Origin: Sterolibacterium sp.
GTDB lineage: Bacteria; Pseudomonadota; Gammaproteobacteria; Burkholderiales; Rhodocyclaceae
NCBI GenBank assembly: GCA_028713555.1
Contig: JAQTOA010000007.1
Span: 100,032-164,031 of the forward strand
Direction: 5' to 3'
DNA: 64,000 bases
Shown: positions 27,128 to 33,901 of the stretch, piece after piece
Layout of the letters: every line of letters starts with the position of its first letter
How positions within the stretch are numbered: the first letter of the stretch is position 1
Translations under genes and position numbers: made by a program
The notes under the pieces: generated by a model
What the model was told of the DNA's origin: nothing
Seen by the model: the letters and a program-made list of their open reading frames with translations, nothing else
Databases searched by the model: none

Positions 27128-27337
27128 TCAAACCAGGTCGTCGGCGGGCTTGTCAGCCGGTTTGTCGGCAGGCTTGTCAGCCGGTTTGTCGGCAGGCTTG
27201 TCCTTGGATTTCTTGTCCTCGGCCTTCTGCTTCACCGGCTCGAACCACGAGCCCTTGGTACCGTCCGGCACCTCGAACTCGTCGCCCGGATTGCGCAGCT
27301 TCCCGAAATAACCCTGCTTGAGTGCGATCACTTTCAT
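27128..27337 (-). CDS. Small protein with KPAD repeats and C-terminal DLV
   Basis: 69 residues. The first 40 form a compact domain (MKVIALKQGYFGKLRNPGDEFEVPDG), like small head or tail-joining proteins of podoviruses. The tail is lysine-rich followed by five KPAD units and the end DDLV. GAGGTGA lies upstream of the ATG. The 12-bp units are nearly identical in DNA. It sits between the cement and tail tube A genes. Ends in the DLV tail shared with five other phage proteins. Confidence 0.75.
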   Translation of the reverse strand: MKVIALKQGYFGKLRNPGDEFEVPDGTKGSWFEPVKQKAEDKKSKDKPADKPADKPADKPADKPADDLV

Positions 27338-27349
27338 GCTGTCACCTCA

Positions 27350-27772
27350 TTAAGCAATGCGGGCGCTGTCGGGCTTGGCAACGTTCTGCTGGATGCCGGT
27401 CACGACTTGCGCGGAGAACTTGCCGGCCGTCAGCGGGCCGGTGCCGACCGTGTAGTACACACGGCAGTAGCGGCGCAGCTTGGTGGGCATCGGGATGACA
27501 TGCTGGTAGCCGGCCACCAGGGTGGCCTTGCCGATGGCGGCCGTGACGGCCACGTCGGCGAAGGTCGAGTTGTCGGCGGAATCCTGCACCGAGAACGTGA
27601 CGGTCGCGGCGCCAGCGGCGGTCGCGGCCTCATCCACGGTGATGACCATGTTGCTACGGTCGTCGAGGCCGACGTCCGGGTTGGCTTGGCCGAAGTCGAT
27701 AACGTCGGTCGAAGCGGCCGACGCGGTGACGGCTTGCTCGTTCGAGACTTGGAGGTTCTTGTCGATAAACAT
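27350..27772 (-). CDS. Capsid cement (decoration) protein, Bbp16-like
   Basis: 140 residues. It begins MFIDKNLQVSNEQAVT and has a beta-rich body with DSADNSTFADVAV and RRYCRVYYTVGTGPLTAGKF. This matches the Bbp16 family, which in phage BPP-1 clamps the outer surface of capsid subunits. Position directly after the major capsid gene agrees. Confidence 0.85.
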   Translation of the reverse strand: MFIDKNLQVSNEQAVTASAASTDVIDFGQANPDVGLDDRSNMVITVDEAATAAGAATVTFSVQDSADNSTFADVAVTAAIGKATLVAGYQHVIPMPTKLRRYCRVYYTVGTGPLTAGKFSAQVVTGIQQNVAKPDSARIA

Positions 27773-27801
27773 GATGTTCGTCCTTTCTGTTGTCTTTGAG
27801 C

Positions 27802-27823
27802 GGGGGCGGTGTTACCCGCCCCC
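27802..27823 (-). other. GC-rich stem-loop between capsid and cement genes
   Basis: GGGGGCGG and CCGCCCCC (8-bp stem, 6-nt loop) lie in the gap after the major capsid stop. There is no T run on either side, so it may protect or attenuate the message rather than terminate it, setting the capsid to cement ratio (inference). Confidence 0.5.
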
Positions 27824-27829
27824 AGCCGG

Positions 27830-28825
27830 TTACACCACGCGGGCCTCGGTGAGCAGCAGCGCGTCGGTACGGCGGCAAGGTACGCCGTCGAACGTCACCA
27901 CCTTCTTGCCGGCCACTTCTTCCATGGTCAGCGTCGAGGCGGCCACCTTGTTGGTGATCTGACGACGCAGGAAGCTGCGGATCTTGCGCGGCATGTAGAA
28001 AGCCGGGCGGCCCATGCCGATGTTCGGCACGAGTTCGAGCGCCTGGGTCATCAGGTCGATGAGGTCGGCGCCAGCGCTGGCGTTCTTGGTCAGGTCGGAG
28101 ACATCCACGTTGGCGATGCGCACCACATAGCGCCAGTCGCGCAGGACGGCGCCGATGTCCCACTTGTAGTGGGTGCGGTAGCCCTGGTAGCGGCCGCCGT
28201 TGGCATCGAGCAGCGTGTCCTCGCCCAAGTCGCGGGATTGCAGGCCGGCCGGCGAGCCCTTCGGGTAGATGGTGTGGCAGGTATTCGGCCCCCACACGAT
28301 CAGCCAGATGGAAGCGTTGTCGCTGCCAGTGCCGCCCGCGTCCACGATGTTCATGGCGTTTTCAGCCGAAAGGCTGTTGTAACGCGGGGCCAGGCCCATG
28401 AACTTCTCGGGGTCAGCGCTGGAATCGCCGTAGAACAAGGTCGACGCCATCGTCTGGTTCATGCCTTCGATGAAGGCGCGCTCCTCGGACATACGCCACG
28501 CGGCGGAATTGCCGTTGAGGTCGGCCAGGGCCTTGTCGACTTCGGCGTAGGTTTCGAGCATGCCCATGCTGTCCTTCACCGGAACGGTGCGGGACTTCTC
28601 GGGCTGCACGCCATAGTTCAGCTTGCGCCAGGTGCCGGTCGGCAGGCCGGAACGAACGGTGGTCTTGTGCTCGGTGAAACCGTTGGCCTCGATGACGGTC
28701 ATGTCGTCGAGGATTTCGTTGGTTTCGTTGAGCATTTCAACGATCATCGGGTCGATCTTGCCGTCCGGGGTCATCCGGGCGGCGACATCGGCCAAGGTCG
28801 GGTTGGTGCTGGAAAGAGTTGCCAT
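27830..28825 (-). CDS. Major capsid protein, Bbp17-like (HK97 fold)
   Basis: 331 residues. MATLSSTNPTLADVAARM, EMLNETNEILDDMTVIEANG and RRQITNKVAASTL are characteristic of the BPP-1 Bbp17 capsid family, as is the size. It is placed between the scaffold-like protein and the cement protein. Forms the icosahedral shell. Confidence 0.92.
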   Translation of the reverse strand: MATLSSTNPTLADVAARMTPDGKIDPMIVEMLNETNEILDDMTVIEANGFTEHKTTVRSGLPTGTWRKLNYGVQPEKSRTVPVKDSMGMLETYAEVDKALADLNGNSAAWRMSEERAFIEGMNQTMASTLFYGDSSADPEKFMGLAPRYNSLSAENAMNIVDAGGTGSDNASIWLIVWGPNTCHTIYPKGSPAGLQSRDLGEDTLLDANGGRYQGYRTHYKWDIGAVLRDWRYVVRIANVDVSDLTKNASAGADLIDLMTQALELVPNIGMGRPAFYMPRKIRSFLRRQITNKVAASTLTMEEVAGKKVVTFDGVPCRRTDALLLTEARVV

Positions 28826-28838
28826 TTAAGCCTCCTGA

Positions 28839-29495
28839 TTACGGATTCATGTTGGATGCTGCATACAGCCGTCGCGCGTCGCCCTGGTTGGTTTTGCCAG
28901 CCTGGCCGGTCACGAAACGGTCTTCACTGATTGCCTTGCCCGCCCGGTAAAACACCCGGATAACCTCGGGGTGGTTGCCCAGGCCGGACTCGTCCAGCAA
29001 CGTGCGCAGTTCGGGGGTGGCGAGGGTGTCGAGGGCTTTCTTTGCCACGCCCAGGTTCTCGGCCAGGTTGTCGCCGCCGAACTCCTTGTCGGTTTTCGCG
29101 GCTTCCGCCCACTCGACGCGGGCGGCCTGGAACTGTTCAAGTTGGCGCGCCTGCATTACCGGGGCCATCTTGTCGAGCACCTTTTGCGCTTGGTCTTGGG
29201 GCAGGTTCAATTCCTTGGCGACTTCGGAAAAAGCGCCGATGACGGCGTCGTCGAACTGCACACCCTCGGGAGCCTTGAACTCGTAGCTCTCGGGTGCGCC
29301 TTCCGGCTTCTTCCCTTGTTCGCCTTCGGTCTTGGTGCCTTCGGCCTGCTGGCCTTGGGTGCCTTGCCCTTCGGACGCTTGCTGCTGTTGGCCGCCTTCG
29401 CCCGCACCAGTAGCGGGTTGCTGGGTGGCCTGTTCAGATGCGGTCGTGCCTTCAGTGGTCGTTGCGGCTTCCGTCATCAGCGTTTCGGTTGTCAT
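28839..29495 (-). CDS. Scaffold-like capsid assembly protein
   Basis: 218 residues. The N-terminal 75 residues are disordered and made of Thr, Glu, Gln and Gly; the C-terminal part is helical (FSEVAKELNLPQDQAQKVLDKM). Such acidic, helical proteins directly upstream of the capsid gene act as scaffolds. It overlaps the Bbp19-like gene by 44 bp in another frame. Confidence 0.72.
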   Translation of the reverse strand: MTTETLMTEAATTTEGTTASEQATQQPATGAGEGGQQQQASEGQGTQGQQAEGTKTEGEQGKKPEGAPESYEFKAPEGVQFDDAVIGAFSEVAKELNLPQDQAQKVLDKMAPVMQARQLEQFQAARVEWAEAAKTDKEFGGDNLAENLGVAKKALDTLATPELRTLLDESGLGNHPEVIRVFYRAGKAISEDRFVTGQAGKTNQGDARRLYAASNMNP

Positions 29496-29799
29496 GTACC
29501 TGTTCCTTCACCATTACGGGGTAAAGCTCGGGGCAGAGCGTGTGGATTTGCGCCAGAATGCGCAGGCCCTCGTTCTTGCTGCCCTCGCTGAACGCCATCG
29601 TCATCGAGTTGGTATTGAACGAAAGCCGGAAAACCCCGGCTCGATCCAGAAGGCGCCACACGATGCGACGCCCCCGCTTGCTGCCCATGAGCCACTTGAA
29701 GTCGGCCTCCTCGGTATCCTTTGCCAGCTTGTTGCGCAGGTCGGTGTCGGCCTTTGCACGTTCCTGGCTGCGGATGTCGGTCGGGTCGTAGCTGCTCAT
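29452..29799 (-). CDS. Bbp19 family head protein
   Basis: 115 residues. The segment DFKWLMGSKRGRRIVWRLL, then AGVFRLSFN and MTMAFSEGSKNEGLRILAQI and ELYPVMVKE, is the conserved Bbp19 core of BPP-1-type phages. Role unknown; the position between staple and scaffold genes indicates head assembly. A late promoter copy lies in the gap upstream. Confidence 0.85.
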   Translation of the reverse strand: MSSYDPTDIRSQERAKADTDLRNKLAKDTEEADFKWLMGSKRGRRIVWRLLDRAGVFRLSFNTNSMTMAFSEGSKNEGLRILAQIHTLCPELYPVMVKEQVHDNRNADDGSRNDH

Positions 29800-29807
29800 G
29801 GCCGCAA

Positions 29808-29836
29808 TCTATGCGCATGCGTTTGAGGTACGTGCA
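29808..29836 (-). promoter_or_regulatory. Phage late promoter, copy 3 (scaffold/capsid block)
   Basis: Minus strand TGCACG (29831-29836) in GGTGCACGTACC, spacer 17, CATAGA (29808-29813). It is in the 44-bp gap between the staple and Bbp19 genes, pointing at the capsid block. Confidence 0.65.
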
Positions 29837-29843
29837 CCAGCGG

Positions 29844-30188
29844 TCAAGCGTTCATGCCGCTGTTCGCGTACATGCGCTGCGCCGAGGACTGGCCGCCTTC
29901 GCCGGCTTCCTCTTTGGCGGGGGCCAGTTCCATCATTTCGATTTGCAGGTCGACCGAGCGGTGCGGCTTGTCGCTGCCCTGGCTTTCGTGCTGGCTGACG
30001 CTGACCACGCAGGCGAGCGCGGTCACCTTGAACTCGGCGTCGATGGCCGGCAGTTCGGTAATGCCGAGTTTCGTCAGGCTTTCGTTGTCCAGGCAGATGC
30101 GCAGGCCATATGGGTACTCGGGGGTGTCCGCTTCCACAGGCTCGCCGAGCATGGTCTTGGCCTCGGGCTTGAGTTTCATGTCGATCAT
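29844..30188 (-). CDS. Capsid staple-like protein
   Basis: 114 residues. The pattern PVEADTPEYPYGLRICLDNESLTKLGI, ELPAIDAEFKVTALACVVSVS and RSVDLQIEMMEL matches the family called capsid staple protein in podovirus heads. It ends AQRMYANSGMNA, close to the C-terminus of the neighbouring scaffold-like protein (RRLYAASNMNP), a short shared tail that may bind the same partner. Confidence 0.72.
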   Translation of the reverse strand: MIDMKLKPEAKTMLGEPVEADTPEYPYGLRICLDNESLTKLGITELPAIDAEFKVTALACVVSVSQHESQGSDKPHRSVDLQIEMMELAPAKEEAGEGGQSSAQRMYANSGMNA

Positions 30189-30201
30189 GTCGGGTTTCCT
30201 C

Positions 30202-31869
30202 TCAGGTGTAGCCGCTGAATGCGCGGGTCACGTCGGTGAGCGCGTTTTGCTTGCTGGTATCGACGCTGCCCAGCTTTTGCGCGGTGTCGGCACCCTGGTT
30301 GAGCAGTGCGGCCTGCTGCTGGGCCTTGGCCGCCTCGGCGCGCTGCTGGCGGATTAGCGCCACCTGGTCGCCTGGAACGATCAACTCGGGGTCGATGCCG
30401 AGCATGTCGGCGTAGGCGTCGGCCCAGCGGTCGGCGTCGAACTTGTCGAGGACTTCCGGCTTGATGCCGGCCACTGCGCCCAAGTTGCCGACGAAGCGAT
30501 CCACCGAATTGGTGGCAATCGCGCGTTGTGCCTGGGCCAGCATGCTGACGAACTCGACGTTCAGTTCCATGCCTTGCAATTCGTCGGGCGGGGGCGGCAC
30601 GATGTTGGCCTCGACCATGCGCGAAAACGTCATTTCGATGAGCGGGTCGAGGATTTCGTTGTGCATACGTTCCAGCACCGGGCCGAGCATGAGTAGCTTT
30701 TCCTCGTGGCGCTCGGCCACTTCGGTGGCGGTCATTTGCGGGTTGGTGCCGTTGGCGAGCATGAGGAACAGGTCGGCGTAGAAACCGCCCTTGATGCGCT
30801 CGCGCACGTCCTGGATGTCGGCCAGCAGGTGCGACAGGTCGATATTGACCTCGAAGGCCGAACGGATGCCGCCGTTGGGGGCGGCCGCATCGACAAAGGA
30901 AATGCCGCCCGGCAAGGTATCCACGTCGCGCGACTTCATGGACGCGGGTGCCTGCAGCGGGGGCTTGGTCTTGTAGTCGATGCCCTGGGCTTTGCGCAGT
31001 TGCTCGTGCTGCAACTGCTTGATGTCGCCCAGCGCTTCCATGGCCGGGCTGTTGCCGTAAATGTCGCCACCGACCACGGCCCAGCGCGGGCACAAGGCCG
31101 GGAATTCCTTGAAGCCGGACTCGCGCAGGATCTGGTCTTCACTGCCGCCCTGCTCGAAATAGACCGACTTCCACGCCATGTTGCGGTCGTCGCGCTTGGT
31201 CAGGTCGCGGTCGGCGCGGGGCTCGATGGCCTGCATGATCGTGACCCACTGTTCCAAGGCGCCACGGTCGAACATGCCTTGCACCGTGGGGCTGCAACTA
31301 TCGCGGCCGAACTCGCGCACCATTTGCGCGACGGTCATTTGAAATTGCCGGTACAGGGTATTGATCTGGCCCCGGCTGTTTGCAGCGAGGGCGTACTCGC
31401 CAGCGGTCAGGGTGTAGTGGTGGATGACGGTATCGAAGTCGGCCAGCACGATGCTGCTGGCGGTGCCGAAGGCGCCCAATTCCTCGTACATCGAATGCAG
31501 CGCGCGGTAGGTGTTCGACTTCGCAAACACCATTTGCATGAGGCGGGTCACGTCAGCCAGCCACGCCTTGACGGCCGCCGACTCATCAAGCTGCGGGTCG
31601 GACGTGGTGAGACGGAACCAGGGCCGCGCCGGGCTGGTCATGCCGGCCATCATGCCGGCAGCGAGCACGCGCAGCGCGCGGGTGCCGGTGCTGTCGTAAA
31701 TGTTGTTATGCCGCTTCTCGCCCCGGTTGCGGTCGTCAGTGAAGAAGCGGCCCGAGCGCGGCAGCAGGTAGTCGCTGATTTCCTTCCAGTGCGCCACCCA
31801 ACTGGAACGCTCGCTGTGCAACTGACCCCAGCGCGAAAGCAGCAATTTGCGCTTGGACACGTCGGCCAT
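30202..31869 (-). CDS. Portal / head-to-tail connecting protein (podovirus type)
   Basis: 555 residues, T7 gp8-like connector family. The N-terminal segment SSWVAHWKEISDYLLPRSGRF and NIYDSTGTRALRVLAAGMMAGMTSP are diagnostic. The C-terminal 60 residues are Gln/Ala-rich helix. It forms the dodecameric ring at one vertex through which DNA is packaged. The size and neighbours fit. Confidence 0.92.
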   Translation of the reverse strand: MADVSKRKLLLSRWGQLHSERSSWVAHWKEISDYLLPRSGRFFTDDRNRGEKRHNNIYDSTGTRALRVLAAGMMAGMTSPARPWFRLTTSDPQLDESAAVKAWLADVTRLMQMVFAKSNTYRALHSMYEELGAFGTASSIVLADFDTVIHHYTLTAGEYALAANSRGQINTLYRQFQMTVAQMVREFGRDSCSPTVQGMFDRGALEQWVTIMQAIEPRADRDLTKRDDRNMAWKSVYFEQGGSEDQILRESGFKEFPALCPRWAVVGGDIYGNSPAMEALGDIKQLQHEQLRKAQGIDYKTKPPLQAPASMKSRDVDTLPGGISFVDAAAPNGGIRSAFEVNIDLSHLLADIQDVRERIKGGFYADLFLMLANGTNPQMTATEVAERHEEKLLMLGPVLERMHNEILDPLIEMTFSRMVEANIVPPPPDELQGMELNVEFVSMLAQAQRAIATNSVDRFVGNLGAVAGIKPEVLDKFDADRWADAYADMLGIDPELIVPGDQVALIRQQRAEAAKAQQQAALLNQGADTAQKLGSVDTSKQNALTDVTRAFSGYT

Positions 31870-31871
31870 GG

Positions 31872-32186
31872 TTAAGACCCCAGGAGCGTGTTCTTGCCGA
31901 GGTTCAGCATGTTGGGATCAACGCCCTGCGGCCCGGTCAGCATGGTGCCCGATGCCCCGGCCTTGCCGGATTGCGAGGCCGCGTCCAGCGCGGCGCCGGT
32001 ATCGGCGCGCTTCTGGTTGGCGCGGTTGGTCGCCTCGTCGGCGGACTTCTCCTGCTTCTTGGCGTTGGCTTCGGCCTGCTGGCTCGCCTTCTCGGCGGCC
32101 TTCTTCTGCTCCTGGCCGTTGTTGTAGGCGATGGCGGCGCCGGCAACTGCGGCGGCGGCCATGACTGCGGTAGCTCCACCCGACAT
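31872..32186 (-). CDS. Small Ala-rich phage structural-region protein
   Basis: 104 residues from ATG 32186. A hydrophobic N-terminus (AVMAAAAVAGAAIAYN) could be one membrane helix. It is followed by a charged helical region (QEQKKAAEKASQQAEANAKK) and a Gly-rich end with GKNTLLGS. Similar small proteins lie beside portals in podoviruses; role unknown. It sits 2 bp before the portal gene start. Confidence 0.65.
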   Translation of the reverse strand: MSGGATAVMAAAAVAGAAIAYNNGQEQKKAAEKASQQAEANAKKQEKSADEATNRANQKRADTGAALDAASQSGKAGASGTMLTGPQGVDPNMLNLGKNTLLGS

Positions 32187-32188
32187 GG

Positions 32189-32650
32189 TTACTCTCCTGT
32201 GATGTTGATGCGGTTGATGGCGCCCGGCTTGCGTGAGAACAGCAGGTGCGCCTCGTCGGTAAATTCGTCCTCGGCCTCGGCCACGGTCTTGGCCTGGCTG
32301 GCGAACACCATGGTCAAGCGGGTGTCGGCGTGGGCGAGGAATGCCTGGCGGCGGTGCGCGCTGGCAGCGAGCACGTGGTAGCCGGTCAGCGTGGTGGCCT
32401 CGTCGCCGGCATTCACCGTGGCGTGGCCGTCGAACACCAGCAGCGTGGGCACGCGGATGAACACGCCGGTCAGCACCACGCCGGCCGGTATGCAGATCGT
32501 TCGCGCGTACATGCCGCCGTGCAGCACGTGCTCGGTGGCAATCTCGACCTGGGGCAGTTCGCGCGTGAGGGCTTCCAACTGGCGCACCTTGTCGATGGCC
32601 TTGGGCGCCATGGCTGGGATGCGGCCCTCGGCCGCCACGAGCCCGGTCAT
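32189..32650 (-). CDS. Conserved phage protein, possibly cupin-like
   Basis: 153 residues. After a helical start (AIDKVRQLEALTRELPQ) the body is beta-rich with HGGMYARTICIPAGVVLTGVF, a double-stranded beta-helix-like pattern with HG..Y and a later turn. I recognise the type from podovirus head modules, but not a function. The first residues overlap the acetyltransferase stop by 4 bp. Confidence 0.6.
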   Translation of the reverse strand: MTGLVAAEGRIPAMAPKAIDKVRQLEALTRELPQVEIATEHVLHGGMYARTICIPAGVVLTGVFIRVPTLLVFDGHATVNAGDEATTLTGYHVLAASAHRRQAFLAHADTRLTMVFASQAKTVAEAEDEFTDEAHLLFSRKPGAINRINITGE

Positions 32651-33108
32651 AGCAGCCCCCGGAAGAACACGCGGTTGGTTTCGTGGTAGCCCACATGCGG
32701 CAGCAGGCGCTCAAGGCGCCCGCCAGTCGGGGCCGTGACGTACAGGCCACCAGCCCCTGCCTCGGCGGCCACCTGTTCGGCCGCGCGCAACAGCTTCATG
32801 CCGGCGCCGCCAGCGCGGTGCGCCTCGGCGACAAACAGGGTTTCAGTCGAGGCGATGACCCGGCCGCCAAAGTGCAGCACGGGCGTGACCATGACGGCGC
32901 AAAGGCCGGCCAGTTCGTCGCCGACGAAAACACCCAGCGGGTGCAGCAGGCCGGCGTCGACCATGCGGGCGTAGCCCTCGCGGTCGGGTAGTGCGCCCAT
33001 CATGTCGGGGTTGCGCAACGATTCCGCCCGGTACTCGTCGCACAGGGCGGCGAACATGGGCGAGTCGAAGGCTTCGTCGACGGTGATGGTGCGGATGGTG
33101 GGTTCCAT
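32647..33108 (-). CDS. GNAT-family N-acetyltransferase
   Basis: 153 residues from ATG 33108. Strands and the acetyl-CoA region are visible: LAGLCAVMVTPVLHFGG, then ASTETLFVAEAHRAGGAGMKLLRAAEQVA, where RAGGAGMK is the Q/RxxGxG/A loop, and a C-terminal GYHETNRVFFRGL. GNATs in phage late modules are common; the target is unknown. A late promoter copy lies directly upstream. Confidence 0.85.
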   Translation of the reverse strand: MEPTIRTITVDEAFDSPMFAALCDEYRAESLRNPDMMGALPDREGYARMVDAGLLHPLGVFVGDELAGLCAVMVTPVLHFGGRVIASTETLFVAEAHRAGGAGMKLLRAAEQVAAEAGAGGLYVTAPTGGRLERLLPHVGYHETNRVFFRGLL

Positions 33109-33116
33109 GCGCGCAG

Positions 33117-33145
33117 CGTATGGGGCGTGGTTCTCGGTACGTGCA
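33117..33145 (-). promoter_or_regulatory. Phage late promoter, copy 4 (GNAT/portal block)
   Basis: Minus strand TGCACG (33140-33145) in GATGCACGTACC, spacer 17, CATACG (33117-33122). The gap is divergent: a rightward promoter with -10 TAAAAT (33150-33155) for the lipoprotein gene overlaps its upstream side. Confidence 0.65.
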
Positions 33146-33187
33146 TCCGGTAAAATGCAATCTGCAACCGACAACAGGGAGACATCG

Positions 33188-33430
33188 ATGAAGAAAGCCG
33201 CTTTGATTGCTGCGCTGGGAGTGCTCGCTGCAGGTTGCGCGACGACGCCACGCCCGCCGTTCATCGTCGAGGGCACCGAAAACGCGGTGTCCGTGAATTG
33301 GGCGCATTCGCCGCGCGGCACCACGGGCGCCCTGCAAGCTGCCGACGCCCACTGCGCGAAGTACAGCAAGCACGCGCAGTTCGCCGGCAACGTGACCGAC
33401 TTCGAAATCGCCTACAACTGCGTCAAGTAG
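33188..33430 (+). CDS. Phage-encoded small lipoprotein
   Basis: 80 residues from ATG 33188, with AGGGAG upstream. The signal peptide MKKAALIAALGVLAAGC ends in lipobox LAAGC, so the cysteine should be lipidated. The 63-residue mature part has two further cysteines (DAHCAKYSK and YNCVK) that may form a disulfide. It runs against all late genes around it and has its own promoter-like -10, so it may be expressed from the lysogen. Phage lipoproteins of this kind often block receptors or DNA entry of related phages; that role here is inference. Confidence 0.78.
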   Translation: MKKAALIAALGVLAAGCATTPRPPFIVEGTENAVSVNWAHSPRGTTGALQAADAHCAKYSKHAQFAGNVTDFEIAYNCVK

Positions 33431-33893
33431 TGCGCTTGTTGTTCGCCTGGGTCTTGGCGTCGGCCCACCGGCAGTTGCCGGGTTCGTAGTTGCCGTTCAC
33501 GTCGACGCGATCCAGCGAGGTGCCAGGCGGGCGAGGCCCCATATTGGCGAAGAAACTGGCGAAGTCGCGCCATTCGTCACAAACCGCAATCCCTCGGCCG
33601 CCGTAGTGCTTCCATCGTGCGTTTCGCGGGTTGGTGCAGCGTTGCAGCATCATGTTCCACGACTTGTATTCGGGGCTGCCGCGCATGCCGTGGGTCTGGT
33701 TGCCGGTCAGCACCTTGCAGCCGCACCCCTTGGTCAGCCCGCGCAGCACGTTCTCGGCGAGCGGTGCGGCCTCGTTGCCGCAATCACACCGGCAGCGTAG
33801 GCGGGTTTTCTTGCCGTGCTCCGCGATCATGCCGAGCACCAGCAGGCGCCCGAAGCGCTGGCCCTCCAAACCTTCTAGCCGTTTTCCTCTCAT
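33423..33893 (-). CDS. Phage HNH/AP2-type endonuclease-like protein
   Basis: 156 residues. A zinc ribbon (CRCDCGNEA ... GCGC) is followed by the frequent phage pattern SPEYKSWNMMLQRCTNP, WKHYGGRGIAVCDEWRDF, LDRVDVNGNYEPGNCRWAD and QANNKR, found in free-standing HNH-like homing endonucleases. It follows the large terminase gene on the same strand; such proteins can also assist terminase cleavage. It has its own late promoter copy, which lies inside the terminase 3' end. Confidence 0.82.
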   Translation of the reverse strand: MRGKRLEGLEGQRFGRLLVLGMIAEHGKKTRLRCRCDCGNEAAPLAENVLRGLTKGCGCKVLTGNQTHGMRGSPEYKSWNMMLQRCTNPRNARWKHYGGRGIAVCDEWRDFASFFANMGPRPPGTSLDRVDVNGNYEPGNCRWADAKTQANNKRTT

Positions 33894-33901
33894 GGTTTTC
33901 C

